A stretch of 36,626 nucleotides of DNA from positions 1 through 36,626 of the forward strand of contig JAFGIP010000116.1 in the NCBI GenBank assembly GCA_016929525.1. Direction: 5' to 3'. The notes beneath the pieces were generated by a model. It searched no databases, was not told the origin of the DNA, and was given only the letters and a program-made list of their open reading frames with translations. Shown here in pieces: positions 17,538-24,525 of this stretch. The position numbers and the translations under genes were made by a program. Origin of the DNA: Bacteroidales bacterium. Its GTDB lineage: Bacteria > Bacteroidota > Bacteroidia > Bacteroidales > UBA10428. Each line of letters starts with the position of its first letter. The stretch's first letter is position 1.

Positions 17538-18743
17538 TTATCCGCGAATTGCTTTAATTCCCGGCAACTCTTTTCCTTCCATGTATTCCAGCATGGCACC
17601 ACCTCCGGTGGATACATAACTAACTTTATCTGCGAGTTTATTTTTGTTTATAGCGGCAACTGAATCACCGCCACCGATCAATGTAAATGCTCCTTTTGCA
17701 GTGGCTTCTGCTAAAGCTTTTGCTACTGCTGTAGTACCGGCCGCGAATTTATCCATTTCAAAAACACCCATGGGACCATTCCACAGCACGGTTTTCGATT
17801 CGGTTATAACCTTTATATAGGTAGCAATAGTTTCTTCTCCTATGTCAAGGCCCATCCATCCGTCGGGTGTTTCATCGGTTTTCGATTTAGCTGTGTTAGC
17901 ATTTGCATCGAACCGATCTGCATTCACGGCATCCGTTGGAATATATACTTTCACATTATTTGCTACCGCTTTCTTTAAAATATCCAGTGCCAGATCGAGT
18001 TTATCTTCCTCACATAGAGAATTACCAATTCTCCCGCCCTTAGCTTTTACGAATGTATAGGTCATCCCGCCTCCTATAATAAGATTGTCGATCCTTGGCA
18101 GAAGATTTTCAATTACCAGGATCTTATCTGAAACTTTAGCTCCGCCCATAATAGCCGTAAACGGGCTTTTTGATTCATTCAGCACTTTGTCTATTGAAGC
18201 AAGCTCACTGTTTATGAGGTAACCGAACATTTTATTTTCAGTACTGAAAAAATCTGCAATAATGGCTGTTGATGCATGCGCTCTGTGTGCTGTTCCGAAA
18301 GCATCGTTTACATATACATCTGCCCCCTCGGCAAGTCTTGCAGCAAATCCTTTCATGCCGTCTTTATCTTTGTTTTCTTCTTTGTAAAAACGAAGATTTT
18401 CCAGTAATAATACTTCACCGGGTTTTAAAGCTTTCTTCATAGCTAAGGCTTCATCGCTGACACAGTCATCAGCAAATTTTATATCGATACCCAGGTGACC
18501 GGACAGGTTTATGATAACATGACGTAGAGAGAATTTATCTTCAGGTCCTTCTTTTGGACGCCCAAGGTGCGACATTAGTACGGCCGATCCGCCATCATTT
18601 AGGATCTTTTTAATTGTAGGTAAGGCTCCCCTGATACGTGTATCGTCTGTTACTTCAAATGTCTCTTTGTTAAGAGGCACATTAAAATCGACACGTACAA
18701 TAGCCTTTTTGCCGGAAAAATTATAATTATCAATTGTTTGCAT
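17538..18743 (-). CDS. pgk: Phosphoglycerate kinase
   Basis: PGK transfers the acyl phosphate of 1,3-bisphosphoglycerate to ADP in glycolysis and runs the reverse in gluconeogenesis. From the ATG at 18743 it has 401 residues, starts [20 protein letters not shown] and contains [45 protein letters not shown] and the nucleotide-loop GGGDSVAAI. All are complete. The open frame extends to a TTG at 18779, but that codon is the end of a TACATTTG promoter element, so translation should start at 18743 or the adjacent ATG at 18746. It is divergent from holB. Confidence 0.97.
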   Translation of the reverse strand: MQTIDNYNFSGKKAIVRVDFNVPLNKETFEVTDDTRIRGALPTIKKILNDGGSAVLMSHLGRPKEGPEDKFSLRHVIINLSGHLGIDIKFADDCVSDEALAMKKALKPGEVLLLENLRFYKEENKDKDGMKGFAARLAEGADVYVNDAFGTAHRAHASTAIIADFFSTENKMFGYLINSELASIDKVLNESKSPFTAIMGGAKVSDKILVIENLLPRIDNLIIGGGMTYTFVKAKGGRIGNSLCEEDKLDLALDILKKAVANNVKVYIPTDAVNADRFDANANTAKSKTDETPDGWMGLDIGEETIATYIKVITESKTVLWNGPMGVFEMDKFAAGTTAVAKALAEATAKGAFTLIGGGDSVAAINKNKLADKVSYVSTGGGAMLEYMEGKELPGIKAIRG

Positions 18744-18776
18744 CATTATACTTTTAGATATTAACAGAATGAGGTG

Positions 18777-18784
18777 CAAATGTA
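18777..18784 (-). promoter_or_regulatory. Bacteroidota -7 promoter element for pgk
   Basis: The minus strand reads TACATTTG, an exact TAnnTTTG match about 33 bases before the pgk start. A possible TTG -33 element (plus-strand CAA at 18809-18811) is 24 bases further upstream, slightly long. It overlaps the TTG that begins the longest pgk frame. Confidence 0.5.
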
Positions 18785-18871
18785 AAAAAAGTATTTCTCT
18801 TCATCTTACAACTAAAACAAAATCAGATTTGCTTTTTTCAAATTTGAAAACCAAAGTTATTTCATTTTATT

Positions 18872-18879
18872 TACCTTTG
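18872..18879 (+). promoter_or_regulatory. Bacteroidota -7 promoter element for holB
   Basis: TACCTTTG matches TAnnTTTG exactly and lies about 98 bases before the holB GTG. The nearest TTTG upstream (18843-18846) is 25 bases away, somewhat beyond the usual spacing. It would start the long rightward run that begins with holB. Confidence 0.45.
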
Positions 18880-18977
18880 AACCGCAGCGCTACTTGCCGA
18901 TTTTTGAATTAGAATATTCAGGTTAACTGTATATTTCGACAGCGCTTATTGAAGTATGATTTCTAATATTTAAACAG

Positions 18978-20132
18978 GTGTTATTTGCTGAAGTCGCAGG
19001 ACAAGACAAAGTTAAAAAGAAACTTATTGCTGCTGTGAAGAGAGACAGGATCTCACATGCACAGTTGTTTTTTGGACCTGAAGGATGCGGTAGTCTGGCT
19101 CTTGGAATTGCATATGCCCAGTATATCGCGTGTCCTGATAAAAATGATGACGACTCGTGTGGAGAATGCCCGTCATGCAGAAAATTCAATAAACTGGAAC
19201 ATCCCGATTTACATTTCAGCTTTCCGGTAAATACTACCCAACAGGTTCCAAAAGATCCTGTAAGTGATGAATTTATTAAAGAATGGAGAGAATTCATTTT
19301 AAAGAATGCATATTTCAGGTCGGAAAACTGGTACAATCATATCGGGATTGAAAATAAGCAGGGTTTAATAAGCAGAAAGGAGGGTGAAGCAATTATTCGT
19401 AAATTAAGTATGAAGCCTTATGAATCGGAATACAAGTTTGTGATAATCTGGCTTCCGGAGAAAATGAATAAGGAATCGGGTAATATTCTTTTAAAAACTA
19501 TAGAAGAACCTTCACAAAATACTGTTCTGATTTTTATAAGTGAGGATCCGGGACAGTTACTTCCTACCATTTCTTCAAGATTACAACCGGTAAAATTAGA
19601 CAGAATAGCAGATGAAGACATTAAAAAGAATATTGAAGACAAATATGAATTATCCGGTGCGGAACTGGATAATATTAGCAGGCTCTCTGCCGGTAATTAT
19701 ATACGTGCCCTTGAGATTATTGATGAAACGGAAGAGAATGAATTTAATTTCGAAAAGTTTGTTGAGCTTGTAAGAATGTGTTATAAACGTGATTATCTCG
19801 GTCTGAATGGTTGGGTCGAGGAACTTTCAGCTACGGGCAGAGAAAGATTAAAAAGTTTTTTCCTTTATACACTAAGACTTATCAGGGAAAATTTTATTAT
19901 GAACATTCAAAGAGATGAACTCAACTACCTTGCTGATAAAGAAAAAGATTTTTCAAATGATTTCCATCCTTATATTAATGGTAAAAATGTTATACCGCTT
20001 ACCAAAGAAATAAACAGGGCTTTTAACGACATTGAAAGAAATGCCTATGCAAAAATCGTCCTGTTCGATTTAATGATAAGGATAATAAAGCTAATTCCCA
20101 CAAAGAAGCAGTTAGAGCAGGAGGAAGATTAA
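18978..20132 (+). CDS. holB: DNA polymerase III subunit delta prime
   Basis: Delta prime is part of the clamp loader that places the beta clamp on DNA. The 384 residues start MLFAEVAGQDKVKKKLIAAV from a GTG, matching the family N-terminus, and include HAQLFFGPEGCGS, a degenerate Walker A lacking the GKT expected of a catalytic ATPase and typical of delta prime. A zinc-binding cluster (Cys52, Cys61, Cys64, Cys67) follows, then KTIEEPSQNTVLIFIS and ISSRLQPV of the AAA+ core. Helical collar sequence fills the C-terminal part. It precedes ricT by about 110 bases. Confidence 0.9.
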   Translation: MLFAEVAGQDKVKKKLIAAVKRDRISHAQLFFGPEGCGSLALGIAYAQYIACPDKNDDDSCGECPSCRKFNKLEHPDLHFSFPVNTTQQVPKDPVSDEFIKEWREFILKNAYFRSENWYNHIGIENKQGLISRKEGEAIIRKLSMKPYESEYKFVIIWLPEKMNKESGNILLKTIEEPSQNTVLIFISEDPGQLLPTISSRLQPVKLDRIADEDIKKNIEDKYELSGAELDNISRLSAGNYIRALEIIDETEENEFNFEKFVELVRMCYKRDYLGLNGWVEELSATGRERLKSFFLYTLRLIRENFIMNIQRDELNYLADKEKDFSNDFHPYINGKNVIPLTKEINRAFNDIERNAYAKIVLFDLMIRIIKLIPTKKQLEQEED

Positions 20133-20215
20133 ACCGGACTGTAATGTTATTATTTATAGAGTACAGGCTATTATCCGTTTACTTTCATTAAATTCACAAT
20201 TCACAGCTTTTTTTT

Positions 20216-20223
20216 TAGCTTTG
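20216..20223 (+). promoter_or_regulatory. Bacteroidota -7 promoter element for ricT-gldH
   Basis: TAGCTTTG matches TAnnTTTG exactly, preceded by a T-rich run. It ends on the TTG (20221) that begins the longest open frame, which argues for translation from the ATG at 20245. No clear -33 element. Confidence 0.5.
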
Positions 20224-20244
20224 TTGCATTCAAAGGATAATGTT

Positions 20245-21417
20245 ATGGATGACGAGAAAAATACTGAGCTGAATGATGAAATTATTTTGCATGATGAAAA
20301 TGTTACGCAATGTGAGACATGTTACAGAGATTGTCCTAAACTCACCTCTTTTGACTGGTTAAAGGATATTTCAAATACTGATGAATTTCTGGACATTTTA
20401 GAAATCCGGTTTAAAAACACACGTAAAGCATATTATCTGAATTCAAACGGCCTCAGATTGAAGATGGGAGACATTGTTGCGGTAGAGGCTTCTCCCGGAC
20501 ACGATATTGGTATAGTAAGTCTTGCGGGACAACTTGTATTATATAAACTTCAGGAGGAAGGTATCGATTACAGGGAGCAGGAGTTTAAGAAAATATATAG
20601 AAAAGCTAAACAGGCAGATGTTGATAAGTGGAAAGAAGCAATCACTTTGGAGGACAAAACCATGTTTAAGGCAAGAAAGATTGCCGCCGACCTGAAGCTG
20701 GATATGAAAATCGGAGATGTGGAATACCAGGGCGATAAAACAAAGGCAATTTTTTATTACATAGCTGATGAACGGGTTGATTTCAGAGAATTGATTAAAG
20801 CTCTTGCCGGTGAATTTAAAGTGCGCATTGAAATGCGTCAAATTGGAGCCAGACAGGAAGCAGGCCGTATTGGAGGAATTGGCTCCTGCGGAAGACAACT
20901 GTGTTGTTCATCGTGGATTACAAATTTTGTGTCTGTTACAACAAGCGCAGCAAGGTTTCAGGAAGTTTCACTAAATCCGCAAAAGCTGGCGGGCCAGTGC
21001 AGCAAATTAAAATGTTGTTTAAACTATGAACTTGATGTGTATCTCGATGAACAGGAAGATTTTCCAGATACATCTATTAAGCTGGAAACAAAACAGGGGA
21101 CCGCGATGCATCAGAAAACAGATGTCTTTAAAAGATTAATGTGGTATAGCATTGATGCTGAAAAGGGACAAACAATAACTTGTTTACCTGTGGACAAGGT
21201 GAAAGAAATTATTGAATTGAATAATAATGGAATAAAGCCGGAAAAACTTATGGGAATTGAAGAATCTTCAATGGTATCGGTAATTGAATATCAAAATTCA
21301 GCCGGTTTGGAAAGTCTGACCCGATTTGAGGATAAACCTTCTGCTGAGGACAGACAAAAAAATATGCATGGTAATAAAGGAAAATATAAGCCCGGAAATA
21401 AAAGAAAGCATGGTTAA
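20245..21417 (+). CDS. ricT: RicT/YaaT family PSP1-domain protein
   Basis: A 390-residue protein of the PSP1 C-terminal domain family. In Bacillus, RicT works with RicA and RicF as an Fe-S-containing complex affecting RNA maturation; whether that applies here is unknown, since RicA and RicF are not in the window. The core includes GDIVAVEASPGHDIGIVSL, RVDFRELIKALAGEFKVRIEMRQIGARQEA-type sequence and two cysteine pairs (SCGRQLCCSSW, Cys215/220/221; CSKLKCCLNYE, Cys252/257/258). An N-terminal CETCYRDC adds three cysteines (23, 26, 30). The C-terminus is a basic tail rich in Lys and Gly. I start at the ATG 20245 because the upstream TTG lies in the promoter. It overlaps gldH by 8 bases. Confidence 0.9.
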   Translation: MDDEKNTELNDEIILHDENVTQCETCYRDCPKLTSFDWLKDISNTDEFLDILEIRFKNTRKAYYLNSNGLRLKMGDIVAVEASPGHDIGIVSLAGQLVLYKLQEEGIDYREQEFKKIYRKAKQADVDKWKEAITLEDKTMFKARKIAADLKLDMKIGDVEYQGDKTKAIFYYIADERVDFRELIKALAGEFKVRIEMRQIGARQEAGRIGGIGSCGRQLCCSSWITNFVSVTTSAARFQEVSLNPQKLAGQCSKLKCCLNYELDVYLDEQEDFPDTSIKLETKQGTAMHQKTDVFKRLMWYSIDAEKGQTITCLPVDKVKEIIELNNNGIKPEKLMGIEESSMVSVIEYQNSAGLESLTRFEDKPSAEDRQKNMHGNKGKYKPGNKRKHG

Positions 21418-21880
21418 GTCAGTTAATATTTCCTTTTATCTGTTAATATTCGCAGTTGTATTTTCCTGCGATAAATACGGGGTTTTTGAAAAGGTTGTTG
21501 AAGTGCAAAATTCAGAATGGGAAGCAGATACAAAATATGATTTCAATTTCACAATTTCAGATACAACCCTCTCGTATGATCTGCTGATTCATTTCAGAAA
21601 TTCAAAACATTACATGTACAGTAATGTATGGTTGTTTATACAAACTACTTCACCTTCAGGAACTGTTCAGCGCGATACACTTGAAATAATACTGGCTAAT
21701 CAGGCTGGTCGCTGGATGGGGCAAGGTATAGGAGACGTGAATGCAATACTTGTTCCGTATAAGGTTAATGTACTTTTCCCAATTCGCGGTATTTACAACA
21801 TTTCACTGCAACATGCAATGCGTGAAGAAAAACTGGAACATGTTTTAGATATAGGTCTGAGGGTTCAATATCATAAATAA
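21410..21880 (+). CDS. gldH: Gliding motility lipoprotein GldH
   Basis: GldH is a Bacteroidota lipoprotein required for gliding in Flavobacterium johnsoniae and conserved in many non-gliding species; its molecular job is not defined. From the ATG at 21410 it has 156 residues with a signal sequence ending in a lipobox (AVVFSC, acylated Cys20). Family-like segments follow: FEKVVEVQNSEWEAD, YDLLIHFRNSKHYMYSNVWLF and LFPIRGIYNISLQHAMREE. The frame stays open to 21326, but those residues lie inside ricT and would bury the signal peptide, so I reject the longer form. The start overlaps the ricT stop by 8 bases, suggesting coupling. Confidence 0.9.
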   Translation: MVKSVNISFYLLIFAVVFSCDKYGVFEKVVEVQNSEWEADTKYDFNFTISDTTLSYDLLIHFRNSKHYMYSNVWLFIQTTSPSGTVQRDTLEIILANQAGRWMGQGIGDVNAILVPYKVNVLFPIRGIYNISLQHAMREEKLEHVLDIGLRVQYHK

Positions 21881-21889
21881 AATAGCCAG

Positions 21890-22585
21890 GTGTCTAAAGG
21901 AAAATTACAAAAGTTTGCAGAAATGGAAACTTTTCAGAACGTTATTCAGGTATCGTTCAGAGAGGTTATGAATAAGGATCATTCACTAAAAGGTAACTGG
22001 AATAAGGAGTTCTTTAAGAATGAAAACCCTATAACTTTGGAACTTGGTTGCGGAAAAGGAGAATACACGGTTGGTCTTGCAAAAAAATATCCCGGCAGAA
22101 ACTTTCTCGGAGTTGATATCAAAGGTGCCAGAATTTGGAAGGGAGCAAAGTTTGCATTAGAGAATGTCATTGAAAATTCCGGATTCATAAGAACACGCAT
22201 CGATTTTATTGATTCTTTTTTTTCTGAACATGAAATAGATGAGATTTGGATCACATTTCCCGATCCTCAGCCTAAAAAAACACTGAAGCGACTTACCTCA
22301 AGCAGATTTCTGAACAGATACAGAAAGTTCATTACTGATAATGGTTATATAAACCTTAAAACAGATAACCGCGAGTTATACGAATACACCTGCAAATTAG
22401 TTAAATACAATCAATATGAAGTTGACTTTATGACCGATGATTTATATAATTCAAAATACAATAACGATATCTTGTCTGTTAAAACTTTCTATGAAGAAAT
22501 GTGGTTGGAAGAAGGGTCGAATATACATTATATTCGCTTTAAACTGAAAAAAGAAAAAGAATGTGAAGAACCTCCCGAAGAATAA
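21890..22585 (+). CDS. trmB: tRNA (guanine-N7-)-methyltransferase
   Basis: TrmB methylates N7 of G46 in the tRNA variable loop using S-adenosylmethionine. The 231 residues start from a GTG with SKGKLQKFAEMETF, which matches family N-termini. The SAM site LELGCGKGEYTVGLA spans about 50-64, GVDIKGARIWKGAK follows, and the catalytic ITFPDPQPKK is at 121-130. The C-terminal NLKTDNRELYEYT is also typical. The gene lies 9 bases after gldH and overlaps the next gene by 23 bases, so it is mid-operon. Confidence 0.95.
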   Translation: MSKGKLQKFAEMETFQNVIQVSFREVMNKDHSLKGNWNKEFFKNENPITLELGCGKGEYTVGLAKKYPGRNFLGVDIKGARIWKGAKFALENVIENSGFIRTRIDFIDSFFSEHEIDEIWITFPDPQPKKTLKRLTSSRFLNRYRKFITDNGYINLKTDNRELYEYTCKLVKYNQYEVDFMTDDLYNSKYNNDILSVKTFYEEMWLEEGSNIHYIRFKLKKEKECEEPPEE

Positions 22586-22916
22586 CGATCAAGAAGGTTT
22601 TTTCAGCCGTGTGTATGAGGTTACAAAAACCATCCCTTTCGGGAGGGTGACAACATATGGAGCTATAGCTCGATGTATAGGAGCACCGGGTGCTGCGAGA
22701 ATGGTCGGCTGGGCGTTGAATAATTGCCACTCACTCGATGAACATATTCCGGCTCACAGGGTAATCAACAGAAATGGAATTTTAACCGGTAAACATCATT
22801 TCAGACATTCCGAACTTATGCAACAACTTCTTGAAAGTGAAGGAGTAAAGGTTGATAATGACAGAGTGGTCGATTTTAAATCAAAGTTCTGGGACCCTTG
22901 TTATAATTTAATCTAA
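22563..22916 (+). CDS. Alkyltransferase-like (ATL) protein, MGMT DNA-binding domain without catalytic cysteine
   Basis: A 117-residue protein with the MGMT/Ogt DNA-binding fold: IPFGRVTTYGAIARCIG, then GAARMVGWALNNC with the Arg finger (Arg46), then the active-site loop. Where MGMT has PCHR, this protein has PAHR at 63-66, so the methyl-accepting cysteine is Ala64. ATL proteins (such as E. coli YbaZ and yeast Atl1) carry Trp or Ala here; they bind O6-alkylguanine and pass it to nucleotide excision repair. The first start is a GTG at 22563 inside trmB, giving a 23-base overlap and probable coupling. No uvr genes are nearby. Confidence 0.9.
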   Translation: MKNLPKNNDQEGFFSRVYEVTKTIPFGRVTTYGAIARCIGAPGAARMVGWALNNCHSLDEHIPAHRVINRNGILTGKHHFRHSELMQQLLESEGVKVDNDRVVDFKSKFWDPCYNLI

Positions 22917-22959
22917 ATAAAATTTATCTATATTTACATACTTAATTTTTAGTAACCAC

Positions 22960-24084
22960 ATGGGAATTGAGGCAAATAATATAATTGAAGTTTTAAAAAC
23001 TATTGTTCATCCTTCAGCAGGGAAAGATATATATAGTTTAGGACTGGTAGAGAACTTAGTTGTCAAGGAAAACTCGGTTTCATTCAGCCTGAAATTCTCA
23101 ACTGTTAATGATCCGTTAAAATCATCTCTGAAAAGAGCCTGCGAAATTGCGATCAGAGAAAAGTTTGGGAATGACGTAAATATAGATATCAATATTATTA
23201 CAGCAATAAAACCGGTAACTCCAAAAAAAGAACAGGCAGAAATACTACCCGGAGTAAAAAATATTGTTGCAATAGCTTCCGGTAAGGGAGGCGTTGGTAA
23301 ATCAACAGTAGCGACTAACCTGGCAATAGCTTTTGGTAATGCAGGTGCAAAAGTTGGGTTGATTGATGCTGATATTTTCGGACCTTCAATACCTAAAATG
23401 TTTGGAGTAGAGTATGAAAAGCCCACGGTACAAAAAATCAGCGGGAAAGATATGCTGATTCCGGTTGAGAGTTATGGAGTAAAAATTCTGTCTATCGGAT
23501 TTTTTATTGATCCGGAAGATGCAACAGTATGGAGAGGGCCTATGGCTTCGAATGCTTTAAAGCAGATGCTTGGCGATACCGATTGGGGAGAACTTGATTA
23601 CCTTTTTGTAGATTTGCCTCCGGGTACAAGTGATATACATCTTACTCTTGTTCAAACTGTACCGGTAACAGGTTCGGTTATTATTAGTACTCCGCAGGAT
23701 GTAGCATTAGCTGATGCTATAAAGGGGATTAAAATGTTTCGTACCGAAAATATCGATGTTCCTGTTTTAGGGCTCATAGAAAACATGTCGTGGTTTACTC
23801 CCGAAGAACTGCCTGATAATAAATATTTTATTTTTGGTAAAGGAGGGTGTGCAGAACTGTCAAAAAAATTAAGTATTCCGCTTATTGGTCAGATTCCAAT
23901 TGTACAAAGTATAAGAGAAGGTGGTGATGACGGAACACCTTCCGTAACCAGGAAAGATAAAGTCAGTGAGACATTTAAAAATATAGCAGAGGCTTTGAGA
24001 ATTGAAATTCTTAAAAGAAATACACAACAAGCACCCACTAAAAAAGTGGAGATAAAAAGGAAAAGTTTTTCAGATTTTAAATAA
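22960..24084 (+). CDS. mrp: Mrp/NBP35 (ApbC) family P-loop ATPase
   Basis: A cytosolic Fe-S cluster carrier-type ATPase of 374 residues. An N-terminal MIP18/DUF59-like domain (about 1-85) precedes the ParA/MinD-type ATPase with the deviant Walker A SGKGGVGKST (107-116), then IDADIFGPSIPKMFG, WRGPMASNALKQ and the switch YLFVDLPPGTSD. In ApbC/Nbp35 a CxxC in the late ENM segment binds a bridging cluster; here that segment reads ENMSWFTPEELPDNKYFIFG with no cysteine pair. I recall this form from other Bacteroidota. It is followed 8 bases later by a NifU-type scaffold gene, which supports an Fe-S role. Confidence 0.93.
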   Translation: MGIEANNIIEVLKTIVHPSAGKDIYSLGLVENLVVKENSVSFSLKFSTVNDPLKSSLKRACEIAIREKFGNDVNIDINIITAIKPVTPKKEQAEILPGVKNIVAIASGKGGVGKSTVATNLAIAFGNAGAKVGLIDADIFGPSIPKMFGVEYEKPTVQKISGKDMLIPVESYGVKILSIGFFIDPEDATVWRGPMASNALKQMLGDTDWGELDYLFVDLPPGTSDIHLTLVQTVPVTGSVIISTPQDVALADAIKGIKMFRTENIDVPVLGLIENMSWFTPEELPDNKYFIFGKGGCAELSKKLSIPLIGQIPIVQSIREGGDDGTPSVTRKDKVSETFKNIAEALRIEILKRNTQQAPTKKVEIKRKSFSDFK

Positions 24085-24092
24085 AAATTAAA

Positions 24093-24338
24093 ATGGCAAA
24101 TACAGCCGATAAAAAAGTTTATGGGAAAATACAACAGGCATTAGAAACTGTCAGACCTTATCTGATTGCTGATGGAGGGGATGTAACACTTGTAGAGGTT
24201 ACGGATGACATGGTAGTTAAGGTTAAGTTAACCGGTGCATGCGACGGTTGTCCGTTTAGTATGCAAACACTTAAAGCCGGTATTGAACAGGTGATCAGGG
24301 CAGAAGTACCTGAAATTAAAGAGGTTGTTTCAATATAG
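24093..24338 (+). CDS. NifU C-terminal (NFU) domain Fe-S scaffold protein
   Basis: An 81-residue single-domain NFU protein, which holds a labile [4Fe-4S] cluster between two subunits and passes it to target enzymes. The family pattern is clear: VRPYLIADGGDVTLVEV, then LTGACDGCPFSMQTLKAGIE with the cluster ligands Cys50 and Cys53. It sits 8 bases after mrp, so a carrier ATPase and a scaffold are co-expressed. The intergenic stretch after it (to 24460) shows no clear terminator. Confidence 0.94.
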   Translation: MANTADKKVYGKIQQALETVRPYLIADGGDVTLVEVTDDMVVKVKLTGACDGCPFSMQTLKAGIEQVIRAEVPEIKEVVSI

Positions 24339-24460
24339 TAAGTTCATTTTAAAATTACATTTACTCTGATTATTTCTCACTTTCCTGCAGATTTAAGCTG
24401 ATTCTTACAGCCTAAGGATTATTTTTTCCGATAAACCTCCTGTAAATTGCTAAGAGAATA

Positions 24461-24468
24461 TATTTTTG
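24461..24468 (+). promoter_or_regulatory. Bacteroidota -7 promoter element for the sprE/porW-like gene
   Basis: TATTTTTG matches TAnnTTTG exactly and again ends on a TTG (24466) that begins the longest open frame. Translation is better placed at the GTG at 24526. No -33 element at standard spacing. Confidence 0.5.
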
Positions 24469-24525
24469 CACAAAATATACTTGAAGTTTTTTAGTTATAT
24501 CATAAAATCTTACACTGGTATTTTG

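Noticed and set aside
21326-21409. Longer GldH starting inside ricT
   Set aside because: The extra 28 residues would place the lipoprotein signal peptide internally. The ATG at 21410 gives a proper signal sequence and lipobox.
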